Source of the DNA: Cloacimonetes bacterium UBA6097
GTDB lineage: Bacteria > Cloacimonadota > Cloacimonadia > Cloacimonadales > Cloacimonadaceae
Reading direction: 5' to 3'
NCBI GenBank assembly: GCA_002435865.1
Contig: DIWV01000008.1
Coordinates: 28,869-38,633 of the forward strand
Length of the DNA: 9,765 nucleotides
Both the position numbers and the translations under genes were made by a program. Position 1 is the stretch's first letter; the number at the start of each line of letters is the position of its first letter. The notes below the pieces were generated by a model. It did no database searches, was not told where the DNA came from, and saw nothing but the letters and a program-made list of their open reading frames with translations. This document shows, one piece after another, positions 1 through 7,135 of the stretch.

Positions 1-25
1 TACCGTAATGCTACCGTATTGCTAC
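1..25. repeat. 11-bp tandem repeat, left copy of an inverted pair
   Basis: The window opens inside a head-to-tail array of 11-bp units: a truncated first unit (TACCGTAAT, 1-9), GCTACCGTATT (10-20) and the start of a third (GCTAC, 21-25). Positions 1-23 are the exact reverse complement of 9741-9763, so the two edges carry the same array in opposite orientation. The unit contains the odd palindrome TACCGTA and the two full units differ at one base (AAT versus ATT). The array probably continues outside the window. It lies beyond the terminator of the VIT-VWA gene, in intergenic DNA. Its function is unknown. Confidence 0.8.
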
Positions 26-40
26 TGAGAAGTCAATAAG

Positions 41-74
41 AAAAAAAAAGCAACCCGACATCACATCAGGTTGC
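41..74 (-). terminator. Intrinsic terminator of the VIT-VWA gene
   Basis: Read on the minus strand, a GCAACC...GGTTGC stem (69-74 pairing with 50-55), extended inward by two more pairs past a mismatch, is followed directly by nine T residues (49 down to 41). It starts 26 bp after the TAG stop of the VIT-VWA gene. Stem plus uninterrupted T-tract is the standard Rho-independent form. On the plus strand the hairpin is followed only by an interrupted T-rich stretch, so leftward termination is the main role. Confidence 0.85.
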
Positions 75-99
75 TTATTTTATTGATTTTAAGTACTAT

Positions 100-2166
100 C
101 TATTTCAATAATGTCATCTTATTTGAGAGGACTGTATTTCCGAAGGATAAGGTGTAGAAATAGACACCGCTGGTAGCTATTTTCCCGTCTTTATCCCTGC
201 CATCCCAGACAACTTGATACTTTCCCTTACCTTTAACGTTGATAGCCAGGATTCTAATCAATTGCCCCTTTGTATTGTATATTTTGATTATCGCAGGAGC
301 CTTTATATCCTTTACAACTTCAAAACTGATAGTAGTTGTTGGATTGAAAGGATTGGGATAATTAGTCAGATTAACAATTTCTACCGGAGGTGTTGAGTTT
401 TCTGTATCATCTTCGATATCTGTGCCACCGGTAAAACTCGTAAATGGCGTAATAATTCCCCACATAATGCTCACAGATATGATTGTCTGTTTCAGTTCAA
501 TAGCCTGGAAAGAATTTGGATCCAGCGAATAATATTGAATTAACAGTGTTTCAATATATTGTTTAGCCCAGATTTTTGGCAGGAACTGATACTGTGGACT
601 ATCTGTCTCTGAAAGTGTTAACGGATATTGATAATTAACAGGTTGGTTATAAGCATTCCCGCTAAAATTGATGGTAACAGGTTGAGGAAAATCATATCTT
701 CCGCTCACAATCATTTGCTTTCCAAGGTACAAGTTTGGCAAATCGGAAGGATATACATCGTGCACAGCAGCAATCGGATTAACACTAAAGACAGGATTTA
801 AAATAACCGGATTACGGATAAGATTATAAAAATCCGTTATTGTGGCATAAAGCTCACTGTTGCCCAGGAAAGTTGCAACCCCGTTATTATGGTCTGCCAA
901 CAAAGTAAGCAGCTGATGATTGACGTCAGAGCCTATCCCAAAGTTAAACAGATAGATATCTGCTTCGTTAATGTTAATCAGGTTGTCAACATAGTTTACT
1001 AACTGTTGCGTGTTTGTTATTCCTGAAGTGGGCTGGCCATCTGTCAGGAAAATGATTATGTTTGCCGTGCTGTCACTGGCATTTACAAATTGTGGAACAG
1101 ACACATCAAATGCTGCCTGGATGTTTGTGTTTCCGGTAGCAGTTATGCTGTTTATGAAATTCAGGGCAGAAGAAATATTCGCCGGTGTACGTGGTTGATG
1201 CGTTGTCCATAATGGCTGGACATAAGCGTTAAAGATAACGATATTAAATAAATCGCCTTCATTCAGGTTGTTGACAATATATGTTGCTGCATTCTTTGCC
1301 TGAGTTATCTTGTTTTCAAACCCCATGCTGCCTGAACGGTCAATAATAAGGGTAAAAACTTTATCGATAACCTGGGTTGTATTAGTGGGATCGGGCTCTA
1401 CAATAAACGTAAAGAAACCTCTTCCCATCAGGTCGGGAACAGAATCCAAATACGTACTCATAGCCCATAAACCCAGTTGCGTTGAACTGAGTGTATATCG
1501 TAAGTGATAATCCAGATTTGCATATGAGTTGTATGACAGATAATGTGCATTAGCAACTTCTCCATTATTGTCAACATTTGCACTGGGGTGACTCAGCATC
1601 TGGAAGCCTGTTATCAACCTGTCTGAAACAAGATGTACATCCAAAGCCTGAGATTGTAAACTGGAAGACTGAAGAGGTAAAGTATTATTTCTTAAAACCA
1701 GATCCACATTTCCTGATGAATATGGCAGCAGTTGTACATAAGTAAGCTCTACAGTCATAGTATCTGTGGGAGCTAAAACCGTTATAAAATCAAAGATAAT
1801 TGGAAATGGTCCCACGTAATTCAAGAAACTGGTTGGAAAGGTTGATGGACCACCCGGAGGATTTTGAGGATTTGGACTTATGATTGCAGAAAACCACATT
1901 CCCGCTGCAAACCATCTCAGCTGAGTAGCGCTTGCTCCATCCGGAAGAGGATAAAAATAACGGGGAGCCATATTAGATAGTTGATTATTCCTGAATGTTT
2001 CAGTTACTGTTACAACTGCTATCTGGTTTTCGACATTAACATCATAAGAACACCGGGTTAAAATTGCATACTGTAAATAGTTGATTCCGCTGTTGATTAC
2101 TACGCCTGCTGCACTTAATGAAAGGCAGACAAACGTAAGAGCTGAAAATAAAACAAAACGTCTCAT
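100..2166 (-). CDS. Secreted VIT-VWA (ITIH-like) protein with C-terminal sorting domain
   Basis: A 688-residue exported protein. A signal peptide (residues 1-20, basic MRRF then a hydrophobic core, likely cleaved after SAA) precedes a VIT-like beta domain (about 35-145) and a von Willebrand A domain (about 268-450). The VWA domain has a full metal-binding MIDAS set: DRSGS (D276, S278, S280), T347 in GNTNI and TDG (T375, D376). Residues 532-579 (WAKQYIETLL ... WGIITPFTSF) match the segment that follows VWA in inter-alpha-trypsin-inhibitor heavy-chain-like proteins. Residues 602-688 form a sorting/FlgD-like Ig domain beginning NYPNPFNP and ending in a short basic LLK tail, which in FCB bacteria directs type IX secretion or surface attachment. 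Inference: cell-surface or secreted Ca/Mg-dependent binding protein; ligand unknown. The start is fixed by a strong GGGGAGGA site just upstream of ATG. No disruption is seen. Confidence 0.9.
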   Translation of the reverse strand: MRRFVLFSALTFVCLSLSAAGVVINSGINYLQYAILTRCSYDVNVENQIAVVTVTETFRNNQLSNMAPRYFYPLPDGASATQLRWFAAGMWFSAIISPNPQNPPGGPSTFPTSFLNYVGPFPIIFDFITVLAPTDTMTVELTYVQLLPYSSGNVDLVLRNNTLPLQSSSLQSQALDVHLVSDRLITGFQMLSHPSANVDNNGEVANAHYLSYNSYANLDYHLRYTLSSTQLGLWAMSTYLDSVPDLMGRGFFTFIVEPDPTNTTQVIDKVFTLIIDRSGSMGFENKITQAKNAATYIVNNLNEGDLFNIVIFNAYVQPLWTTHQPRTPANISSALNFINSITATGNTNIQAAFDVSVPQFVNASDSTANIIIFLTDGQPTSGITNTQQLVNYVDNLININEADIYLFNFGIGSDVNHQLLTLLADHNNGVATFLGNSELYATITDFYNLIRNPVILNPVFSVNPIAAVHDVYPSDLPNLYLGKQMIVSGRYDFPQPVTINFSGNAYNQPVNYQYPLTLSETDSPQYQFLPKIWAKQYIETLLIQYYSLDPNSFQAIELKQTIISVSIMWGIITPFTSFTGGTDIEDDTENSTPPVEIVNLTNYPNPFNPTTTISFEVVKDIKAPAIIKIYNTKGQLIRILAINVKGKGKYQVVWDGRDKDGKIATSGVYFYTLSFGNTVLSNKMTLLK

Positions 2167-2240
2167 TTTTTCCTCCCCTTAGAAGAGAACATCAAATAGT
2201 TTTTTGCCTTCTTGCTGTGAATGATAAAACAAATCTCATA

Positions 2241-2273
2241 ATTATATAATGAATAATTTGTTCCAAAAGTCAA
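2241..2273 (-). promoter_or_regulatory. Candidate sigma-70 promoter for the VIT-VWA gene
   Basis: In the 194 bp between ftsY and the VIT-VWA gene, the minus strand carries TTGACT (2273-2268) followed by an AT-rich block holding TTATAT (2249-2244, 18 bp spacer) and TATAAT (2246-2241, 21 bp spacer). The TTATAT option has the more normal spacing. It would give a leader of about 70 nt before the ATG at 2166. No convincing terminator is seen between the ftsY stop and this point (only a 4-bp CGGG/CCCG stem), so read-through from ftsY is also possible. The rest of this spacer is AT-rich and holds nothing else I can support. Confidence 0.5.
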
Positions 2274-2360
2274 GATATTTTTTAAATATTAACTAATTTA
2301 ATTGATGTAATTTTGAGAGAATGAAATATCGGGATTATTATCTAAGAACCCCGCTTCACC

Positions 2361-3302
2361 TTATTCTGTTTGCTCTGTGGTAAACATCGCCTCCACAAAA
2401 GATACCGGATCAAACGACTGCAAATCTTCTATCTGCTCTCCTATCCCAATCAGTTTAACAGGAATTCCCAGGGAATGCCTGATATTTAATATTATGCCGC
2501 CTTTAGAAGTTCCATCCAGTTTTGAGAGAACAAGTCCGGTAAGATTAGCGATTTCATGAAAAGTTTTTGCCTGGGATACTGCATTTTGTCCGGTTGTAGC
2601 ATCCAAAACAAGCAGAGTCTCATGCGGAGCAGCGGGAATTACTTTCTTTATGGTACGAATCATTTTTGAGAGTTCTTGCATCAAATTTGCTTTATTATGC
2701 TGTCTGCCTGCTGTGTCAATCAGGACAATATCATATCCCTTTTTGAGAGCTGACTGAACTCCGTCGAAAACAACTGAACTGGGATCTGCTCCCTGCTGTG
2801 ATTTGATTATCGAAGCTCCGGCCCTGTCTGCCCAGATTTCTAACTGCTCGATTGCTGCAGCCCTGAAAGTATCACCGGCAATAATCAATACAGATTTACC
2901 TGATTGCCTGAAACGGCTGGCTACTTTGCCGATAGTTGTTGTTTTGCCGACTCCATTGACACCAAGAAAGAATATTACATAAGGTTTACTGGCTTTCTCA
3001 CTATAGAAATCTTCAGTTTCAGCATAATCTGTCAGAAGTATGTCGCTCATGATATTTTGCAGGGTATCCTGAACCGCTTCTGCTTCTGTCAGCTTCTTTA
3101 CTTTTATCTCATCTCTCAATTTATCAATGATAAGAGTTGTCATTTCAACACCTGTATCTGTTTTGAGCAGAATGTCTTCCAGCTCTTCCATCAATTCTTC
3201 ATCTACTTTACCACGCAGACGGATTGTCTCAGCTAATTTGCCTACAAAAGAATTTTTGGTTTTGGCTATTTTCTCTCTTAAATTACGAACAAAGCTTAGC
3301 AT
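2361..3302 (-). CDS. ftsY: Signal recognition particle receptor FtsY
   Basis: FtsY is the SRP GTPase receptor. It docks ribosome-SRP complexes at the inner membrane and hands nascent proteins to SecYEG. The 313 residues comprise a helical N domain (about 1-100) and a GTPase G domain with all SRP-GTPase motifs: P-loop GVNGVGKT (114-121), DTFRAAA (144-150), DTAGR (196-200), SKLDG (260-264, the guanine-specificity motif with Ser for the usual Thr) and GIGEQ (286-290) followed by the LQSFDP element. The long acidic A domain of the E. coli protein is absent, as in many bacteria; the N-terminal amphipathic stretch probably does the membrane binding. AGGAG lies 8 bp before the ATG (plus-strand 3311-3315). 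The G-domain motifs with an FtsY-like N domain and no methionine-rich M domain separate it from Ffh. It is transcribed away from the membrane-protein/trmB cluster. Confidence 0.97.
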   Translation of the reverse strand: MLSFVRNLREKIAKTKNSFVGKLAETIRLRGKVDEELMEELEDILLKTDTGVEMTTLIIDKLRDEIKVKKLTEAEAVQDTLQNIMSDILLTDYAETEDFYSEKASKPYVIFFLGVNGVGKTTTIGKVASRFRQSGKSVLIIAGDTFRAAAIEQLEIWADRAGASIIKSQQGADPSSVVFDGVQSALKKGYDIVLIDTAGRQHNKANLMQELSKMIRTIKKVIPAAPHETLLVLDATTGQNAVSQAKTFHEIANLTGLVLSKLDGTSKGGIILNIRHSLGIPVKLIGIGEQIEDLQSFDPVSFVEAMFTTEQTE

Positions 3303-3329
3303 CTATCTTACTCCTGAAAGCTATTTATC

Positions 3330-3357
3330 TTGACGTATTGATTATAGAGGTTAAAAT
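3330..3357 (+). promoter_or_regulatory. Promoter for the membrane protein-trmB-dGTPase cluster
   Basis: TTGACG (3330-3335), a 16 bp spacer and TAAAAT (3352-3357) form a good sigma-70-like promoter reading rightwards. The predicted start near 3364 lies about 37 nt before the ATG at 3401. The same 98 bp spacer must also drive ftsY leftwards: on the minus strand a perfect TATAAT (3346-3341) falls inside this promoter's spacer and TTGACT lies at 3379-3374, but the two are 27 bp apart and do not make one promoter. If TATAAT is used for ftsY, the divergent promoters overlap and compete. Confidence 0.6.
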
Positions 3358-3400
3358 TGATTTTTGTATATTAAGTCAAACAAAAAATAGGAAATATGGA

Positions 3401-4063
3401 ATGAATGAAGCCAAAAGCATTACTGCAAAGTTAATTATCTCAATCGTGGTTCCTCTGATTATAGTAACATTCGGAGGTTTGATAATATACCAAACACCTG
3501 CTGCTTTCTTTTATCCGGCTGTAAATCAAGCTAATGCTGAAAGCAACGGTCCTGCTGTAACATATTATGCGCTTACTTTGGTTATCGCCCTGATGTTTTT
3601 CTTTATGAGACATGGTTTTAAGTTATATGAGGTTATTGCCATTGGAGCAATGTCTGTGGTTTATTCATTATCCTTAAAAAGAATGACACCCGGGATATTC
3701 AGACCGATATATCTTTTTTTAGTTCCGATACTAATCTTCTTTCTATTAGCCTGGTTAGTCATGAAATACATCTTCCTGAATCAGCATGTCCGCTCTATCC
3801 GCTTAATCCTGTTTGCTTTACTTAATTCTGTCGCTTTTACATTTGCTTTTTGGCTGCAGTATATCATGATTGGTTACAATGTTGATAATGCTTTTCTGCA
3901 ATCAAGGTTTGTAAGTGGTCTGATGCTGTTTATCTTCATTGGTTTCGGATTATCTGTGGCAGAATTTATCATAATAAAATCTCTTGAAAAAGCAAAGCTG
4001 AATTCCTTGGTAAATAGAATTGATACTAAAGAAGAATCAGTAGAAGATGACAAGAATGATTGA
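3401..4063 (+). CDS. Six-helix integral membrane protein, function unknown
   Basis: I do not recognise this family. The 220-residue product has about six hydrophobic segments (roughly 10-31, 52-69, 75-91, 103-126, 133-157 and 170-193) and a hydrophilic acidic C-terminal tail (EESVEDDKND). No catalytic or transport signature is visible; R99-R101 and the LKRM loop give a basic patch between helices 3 and 4. The open frame extends upstream to 3224 into ftsY, but ATG 3401 is chosen: the upstream part is antisense to ftsY, the promoter lies between, and an AGGA (3389-3392) sits 8 bp before ATG 3401. Its stop overlaps the start of trmB by 17 bp, so the two are probably cotranscribed and coupled. 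Lineage-specific membrane protein is the safest label. Confidence 0.75.
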   Translation: MNEAKSITAKLIISIVVPLIIVTFGGLIIYQTPAAFFYPAVNQANAESNGPAVTYYALTLVIALMFFFMRHGFKLYEVIAIGAMSVVYSLSLKRMTPGIFRPIYLFLVPILIFFLLAWLVMKYIFLNQHVRSIRLILFALLNSVAFTFAFWLQYIMIGYNVDNAFLQSRFVSGLMLFIFIGFGLSVAEFIIIKSLEKAKLNSLVNRIDTKEESVEDDKND

Positions 4064-4709
4064 TTCTGCAACTGATCAGGATAAGATAGTTTTTTTTATT
4101 ATTAAGATAGAACCTGAAAGAGTTCTTGATTTTGAAACTCTCTTTCAAAATAGCAATCCTGTTTATCTGGAAATCGGAAGTGGAAAAGGTGAATTTATTT
4201 CAGAGTATTCCCTACTGCACCCTGAATGGAATTTCATCGGGTTTGAACTGAAGCAGAAAAGAATTGATATTACTCTCAGGAAGCTGGATATCAGTAAGCA
4301 TAAAAATGTTAGATTAGCCTCTTTTATGATTGATTCTGCAATTGAGAAAATAATACCTGTTGATTCTGTTACAGGAATATTTATCCAACATCCCGATCCC
4401 TGGCCAAAACGTAAGCATTTTAAAAGAAGGCTTGTACAACAGGACTTTCTGGATGCTCTGTCCAAAATAATAAAACCCGGAGGTTTCATTCAGGTTTCAA
4501 CAGACCATGAAAACTATGCTCAATGGATTTGGAAAGAATTCAGCATCAGGAAAGATTTCTCTCCAGCTGTTGCTAAAGGTATCAGTCTTATGCCATTGCT
4601 TGATGAGCATATTATAACATATTACGAAAGAGAACAACGCAGACTGGGTTTTGAACCAAAGCATATGCTTTTTGAAAAACAACCATTATCAACCAAAACG
4701 AATTCTTAA
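4047..4709 (+). CDS. trmB: tRNA (guanine-N7-)-methyltransferase TrmB
   Basis: TrmB uses S-adenosylmethionine to make m7G46 in the variable loop of tRNAs. The 220 residues, typical for the family, contain the SAM-binding motif LEIGSGKGEF (41-50), the acidic end of the next strand (FELKQKR, 66-72), the family signature HPDPWPKRKHFKRR (115-128), STDHENYA (151-158) and the C-terminal TYYEREQRRLG (191-201), which contributes to tRNA and SAM binding. The ATG at 4047 overlaps the membrane gene; ATG 4056 (fourth codon) is an alternative, since neither has a strong Shine-Dalgarno and initiation probably relies on translation of the upstream gene. The N-terminal 35 residues vary in this family and give no help. 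The dGTPase-like gene follows after 13 bp. Confidence 0.95.
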   Translation: MTRMIDSATDQDKIVFFIIKIEPERVLDFETLFQNSNPVYLEIGSGKGEFISEYSLLHPEWNFIGFELKQKRIDITLRKLDISKHKNVRLASFMIDSAIEKIIPVDSVTGIFIQHPDPWPKRKHFKRRLVQQDFLDALSKIIKPGGFIQVSTDHENYAQWIWKEFSIRKDFSPAVAKGISLMPLLDEHIITYYEREQRRLGFEPKHMLFEKQPLSTKTNS

Positions 4710-4722
4710 TTAGAGGTAAAAT

Positions 4723-5874
4723 ATGGAAAAGAAACTCAATGAAATTCTCTCAATTATACAGAATAAGTACGAAAGAACTCTGGCTCAAAGAGCAACATCC
4801 TGCTCAGATGCCTGGCGAATGAATCCGGAAGAACCAGATAATTTACGAACTTGTTTTGCTATAGACAGAGACAGGATATTATATAGTGGTGCTTATCGCA
4901 GATATCATGGTAAAACTCAGGTTTTTTCATTTACCAATCTATTTGATGAGGAGATGACAAACCGTAATCTGCATATTGCCTATGTGTCACAGATATCAAG
5001 AACCATTGGCAAATATCTTGGCCTTAATCTGGAATTGATTGAAGCAATAGCTCTGGGACATGACCTTGGACACTGCCCCTTTGGTCATGACGGAGAACTG
5101 GCATTAAGTAAATGTTGTGCTCAACATGGAATAGGTCATTTTCATCATAATATTGAAAGCCTGCATATTGTGGATTATATTTCCAATAAAGGTAAGGGGC
5201 TTAATCTCACTTATCAGGTAAGAGACGGGATTATCTCTCATGACGGTGAAGTACACAATACTCAGTTAAGGCCCCAATCAGACAAGACAGAACAGGATAT
5301 TACTGAATTCATCAGAAAGAAGAAAGCAGGAGAAAATATTACCTGGATGCCTGCTACAATGGAAGGATGCGTCGTCAGAATTACAGATACGATTGCTTAT
5401 ATCGGACAGGATATCGAGGATGCCATCAGATATAATATTCTGAAAAGAGAAGAGCTTCCCAAAGAATGTACTGATTACCTGGGTTCAAGAAACAGTCAGA
5501 TTATTGATACTCTTGTAAAAAGTGTCATCGTTAATAGCTTTGAAAAAGATTATATAGCCTTTGATGAAGAAACTTCTGAGATAATGCTGAAACTCAAGAA
5601 ATTTAATTATGCCCGTATTTACACTGATGAAAATGTAAAGAAATCAAATCAATTAATCTACCGTACAATGGGAATTCTCTTTGATAAGTACCTGGATGAT
5701 TTAAAGCAACATAACCTTGAATCAAAGATTTTTACACATTTCCTGAACCATAAAGAACCGGAATATGTAGAACGTTTTACACCAGCTGAGCAGGTTCGTG
5801 ATTTTGTTGCAACAATGACAGACAGATATTATAATGAGGAATTGAAAGACTATTTACTTCCCTGGAAATGGTAA
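4723..5874 (+). CDS. dgt: HD-domain dGTP triphosphohydrolase-like protein
   Basis: Members of this family hydrolyse dGTP, or dNTPs more broadly, to the nucleoside and triphosphate, adjusting dNTP pools. The 383-residue protein carries RDRILYSGAYRRYHGKTQVF (49-68), close to the family's RDRILHS.AFRRL..KTQVF, and the metal-binding HD set H84, H113-D114 (GHDLGHCPFGHDGE) and D222 (ITDTIAYIGQD). HHNIES (141-146) fits the family's F.HN..SL motif. It departs from the usual form: the TRLTHS segment reads TNRNLHI and the strand reads VSQISRTIG, so it is a divergent branch whose substrate may differ. Length is in the shorter dGTPase-like range rather than the roughly 500 residues of E. coli Dgt. GAGGT lies 5 bp before the ATG, and the gene is 13 bp behind trmB in the same operon. 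The fold is sure; exact dGTP specificity is inferred. Confidence 0.85.
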   Translation: MEKKLNEILSIIQNKYERTLAQRATSCSDAWRMNPEEPDNLRTCFAIDRDRILYSGAYRRYHGKTQVFSFTNLFDEEMTNRNLHIAYVSQISRTIGKYLGLNLELIEAIALGHDLGHCPFGHDGELALSKCCAQHGIGHFHHNIESLHIVDYISNKGKGLNLTYQVRDGIISHDGEVHNTQLRPQSDKTEQDITEFIRKKKAGENITWMPATMEGCVVRITDTIAYIGQDIEDAIRYNILKREELPKECTDYLGSRNSQIIDTLVKSVIVNSFEKDYIAFDEETSEIMLKLKKFNYARIYTDENVKKSNQLIYRTMGILFDKYLDDLKQHNLESKIFTHFLNHKEPEYVERFTPAEQVRDFVATMTDRYYNEELKDYLLPWKW

Positions 5875-5876
5875 TA

Positions 5877-5899
5877 CTGGCAGATATATAATCTGACAG
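5877..5899. terminator. Hairpin after the dGTPase-like gene, weak terminator
   Basis: CTGGCAGAT (5877-5885) pairs with ATCTGACAG (5891-5899) with one mismatch, around an ATATA loop, starting two bases after the dgt stop. No T-tract follows, so it is more likely an mRNA 3'-end stabilising hairpin or part of a factor-dependent terminator than a classic intrinsic terminator. The rest of 5900-6094 is AT-rich intergenic DNA. Confidence 0.35.
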
Positions 5900-6010
5900 G
5901 TCATTATAAAGATATTAACCGATAATCTATAACTCATAATCCCAACCGATGATATATTTTTGCAGGATTAATATGGAAATGCACTTATCAACGGTTTTGT
6001 TATTTAATTC

Positions 6011-6057
6011 TATACTGAGGATTTAGAGGTTGACAATATACACTATTAATGATTAGT
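6011..6057 (+). promoter_or_regulatory. Candidate promoter elements for the C39-like peptidase gene
   Basis: The 220 bp between dgt and the peptidase gene holds two partial promoters reading rightwards: TATACT (6011-6016), a good -10 box with only a poor TCAACG -35 at 5988-5993, and a perfect TTGACA -35 (6030-6035) whose best -10 at 16 bp spacing is only ATTAGT (6052-6057). Either would give a short leader to ATG 6095. The perfect TTGACA makes some promoter here likely, but I cannot tell which pair is used. Confidence 0.35.
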
Positions 6058-6094
6058 GGAACTGATGTTGAAACAATGACTTAGGTACTTATAA

Positions 6095-7114
6095 ATGAAA
6101 AAGATACAGGCATTATTACTGTTAATAATCTTCATTTCCGGACTAATTGCTGCAGACTTCAATTGGTTTTCGCAGGGTGATGAAAGATGGAAGCAGGAAA
6201 AACTCGGAATGTCCAAGAAATCAACCATAGGGCGCAGCGGTTGTGTCCTTAGCTGCCTTTCTATGCTTTTAAATGCTGAAGCAAGCAATCCTCAGATTAC
6301 ACCTGCAAGATTAAATACATGGCTCAAACAAAACGGCGGTTATTCCGGCAGTAAAATGCGCTGGCAGATTCCGGGAGAAATTGATGGCAGCGGCAATGGG
6401 ATGGAACTTGTAGCTCAAATCACTTCCAGAAATAATTGGAAATTCCTTAGGGACCAATTAGCTGCAGGCAACAAAGTAATTGTCAAAGTAAATAACAGAA
6501 GAAGCCATTGGGTGCTTGTTACCCGGCAGGACGGACCCTATAACAAAGCTTCATCCTATATGATTAATGACCCGGGTACAAAAAGTTATGTACCCAGAAC
6601 TTTGGGCTATTATGGCGGATTTAAGGCTGCCCGTTCTTATTCAGGCAATTGGTTGGACGAAGAAGCTTTTTCATTAGACACAGAGATACAAATTGTCCCT
6701 GTTGACAGCATCGAATTCATTTTTTATGATATGGTAAACTCACCCTATCCCGCTGATGTATATGTCAGGATAGAAAACAAACTACAGGTTCCGGTTACAG
6801 GTTATTTCATCCTGGGTTTGTTTGATAAAGACGGTAATCTTGTTAAAAATGTTGATTATGAATATTCTACGGTGGAAGCTAATGGAACCTATGACCTGAT
6901 GTATGAAATGGAAGACATGACTGATATTCAAAAGAAAGACTATTATGTTAACATCCTGTACAGTAAGTATTTTTCAAAGATGCCTTCCCTGAATGAAACC
7001 TTAGCACTGGTTCAGAGTAAAGATTTACCCAAGGTAGACGACACGGATTCTTCCAAAGACCTTGATGAGGTTATAAACCAGAACCAGACAGAGGACGATT
7101 CAGAAGTCGATTAA
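6095..7114 (+). CDS. Secreted C39-like (papain-fold) cysteine peptidase
   Basis: A 339-residue exported protein with a signal peptide (MKK, hydrophobic core LLLLIIFISGLIAA, cleavage near residue 20). The N-terminal half matches the C39-like peptidase family: WFSQGDERW (24-32, with Q27 a candidate oxyanion glutamine), the nucleophile region TIGRSGCVLSCLSMLL (C50), SHWVLVT (H138) and MINDPGT (D159), which together form a plausible Cys-His-Asp triad. Residues about 200-300 form a second region rich in predicted beta strands that I do not recognise, and 313-339 is a low-complexity acidic tail. Family members cleave peptides or amides; the substrate here is unknown, and a peptidoglycan or protein target is only a guess. 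AGGT lies 8 bp before ATG 6095. The gene is convergent with dapD with 21 bp between. No lipobox or C-terminal sorting domain is visible, so a soluble periplasmic or released protein is likely. Confidence 0.75.
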   Translation: MKKIQALLLLIIFISGLIAADFNWFSQGDERWKQEKLGMSKKSTIGRSGCVLSCLSMLLNAEASNPQITPARLNTWLKQNGGYSGSKMRWQIPGEIDGSGNGMELVAQITSRNNWKFLRDQLAAGNKVIVKVNNRRSHWVLVTRQDGPYNKASSYMINDPGTKSYVPRTLGYYGGFKAARSYSGNWLDEEAFSLDTEIQIVPVDSIEFIFYDMVNSPYPADVYVRIENKLQVPVTGYFILGLFDKDGNLVKNVDYEYSTVEANGTYDLMYEMEDMTDIQKKDYYVNILYSKYFSKMPSLNETLALVQSKDLPKVDDTDSSKDLDEVINQNQTEDDSEVD

Positions 7115-7135
7115 GCATTAATTTTTAGCGAACTA

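Noticed and set aside
1010..1507. Plus-strand open frames opposite the VIT-VWA gene, and similar frames opposite ftsY, dapD and patB
   Set aside because: They lie wholly inside strongly supported genes on the other strand, have no recognisable domains and lack matching ribosome sites; they are shadow frames.
2300..2360. Terminator for ftsY just after its stop codon
   Set aside because: Only a 4-bp CGGG/CCCG stem with a long loop and no T-tract is seen, which is too weak to call.
3224..3400. Upstream extension of the membrane protein reading frame to ATG 3224
   Set aside because: It runs antisense to the ftsY N-terminus and across the candidate promoter at 3330-3357. ATG 3401 begins at the first membrane-protein-like sequence and has a usable ribosome site.
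5973..6026. 17-codon open frame (MEMHLSTVLLFNSILRI) with AGGA 5 bp upstream, before the C39-like peptidase gene
   Set aside because: Such short frames are common by chance in AT-rich spacers. It has no run of one regulatory amino acid and no attenuator hairpin after it, so a leader-peptide role is unsupported.
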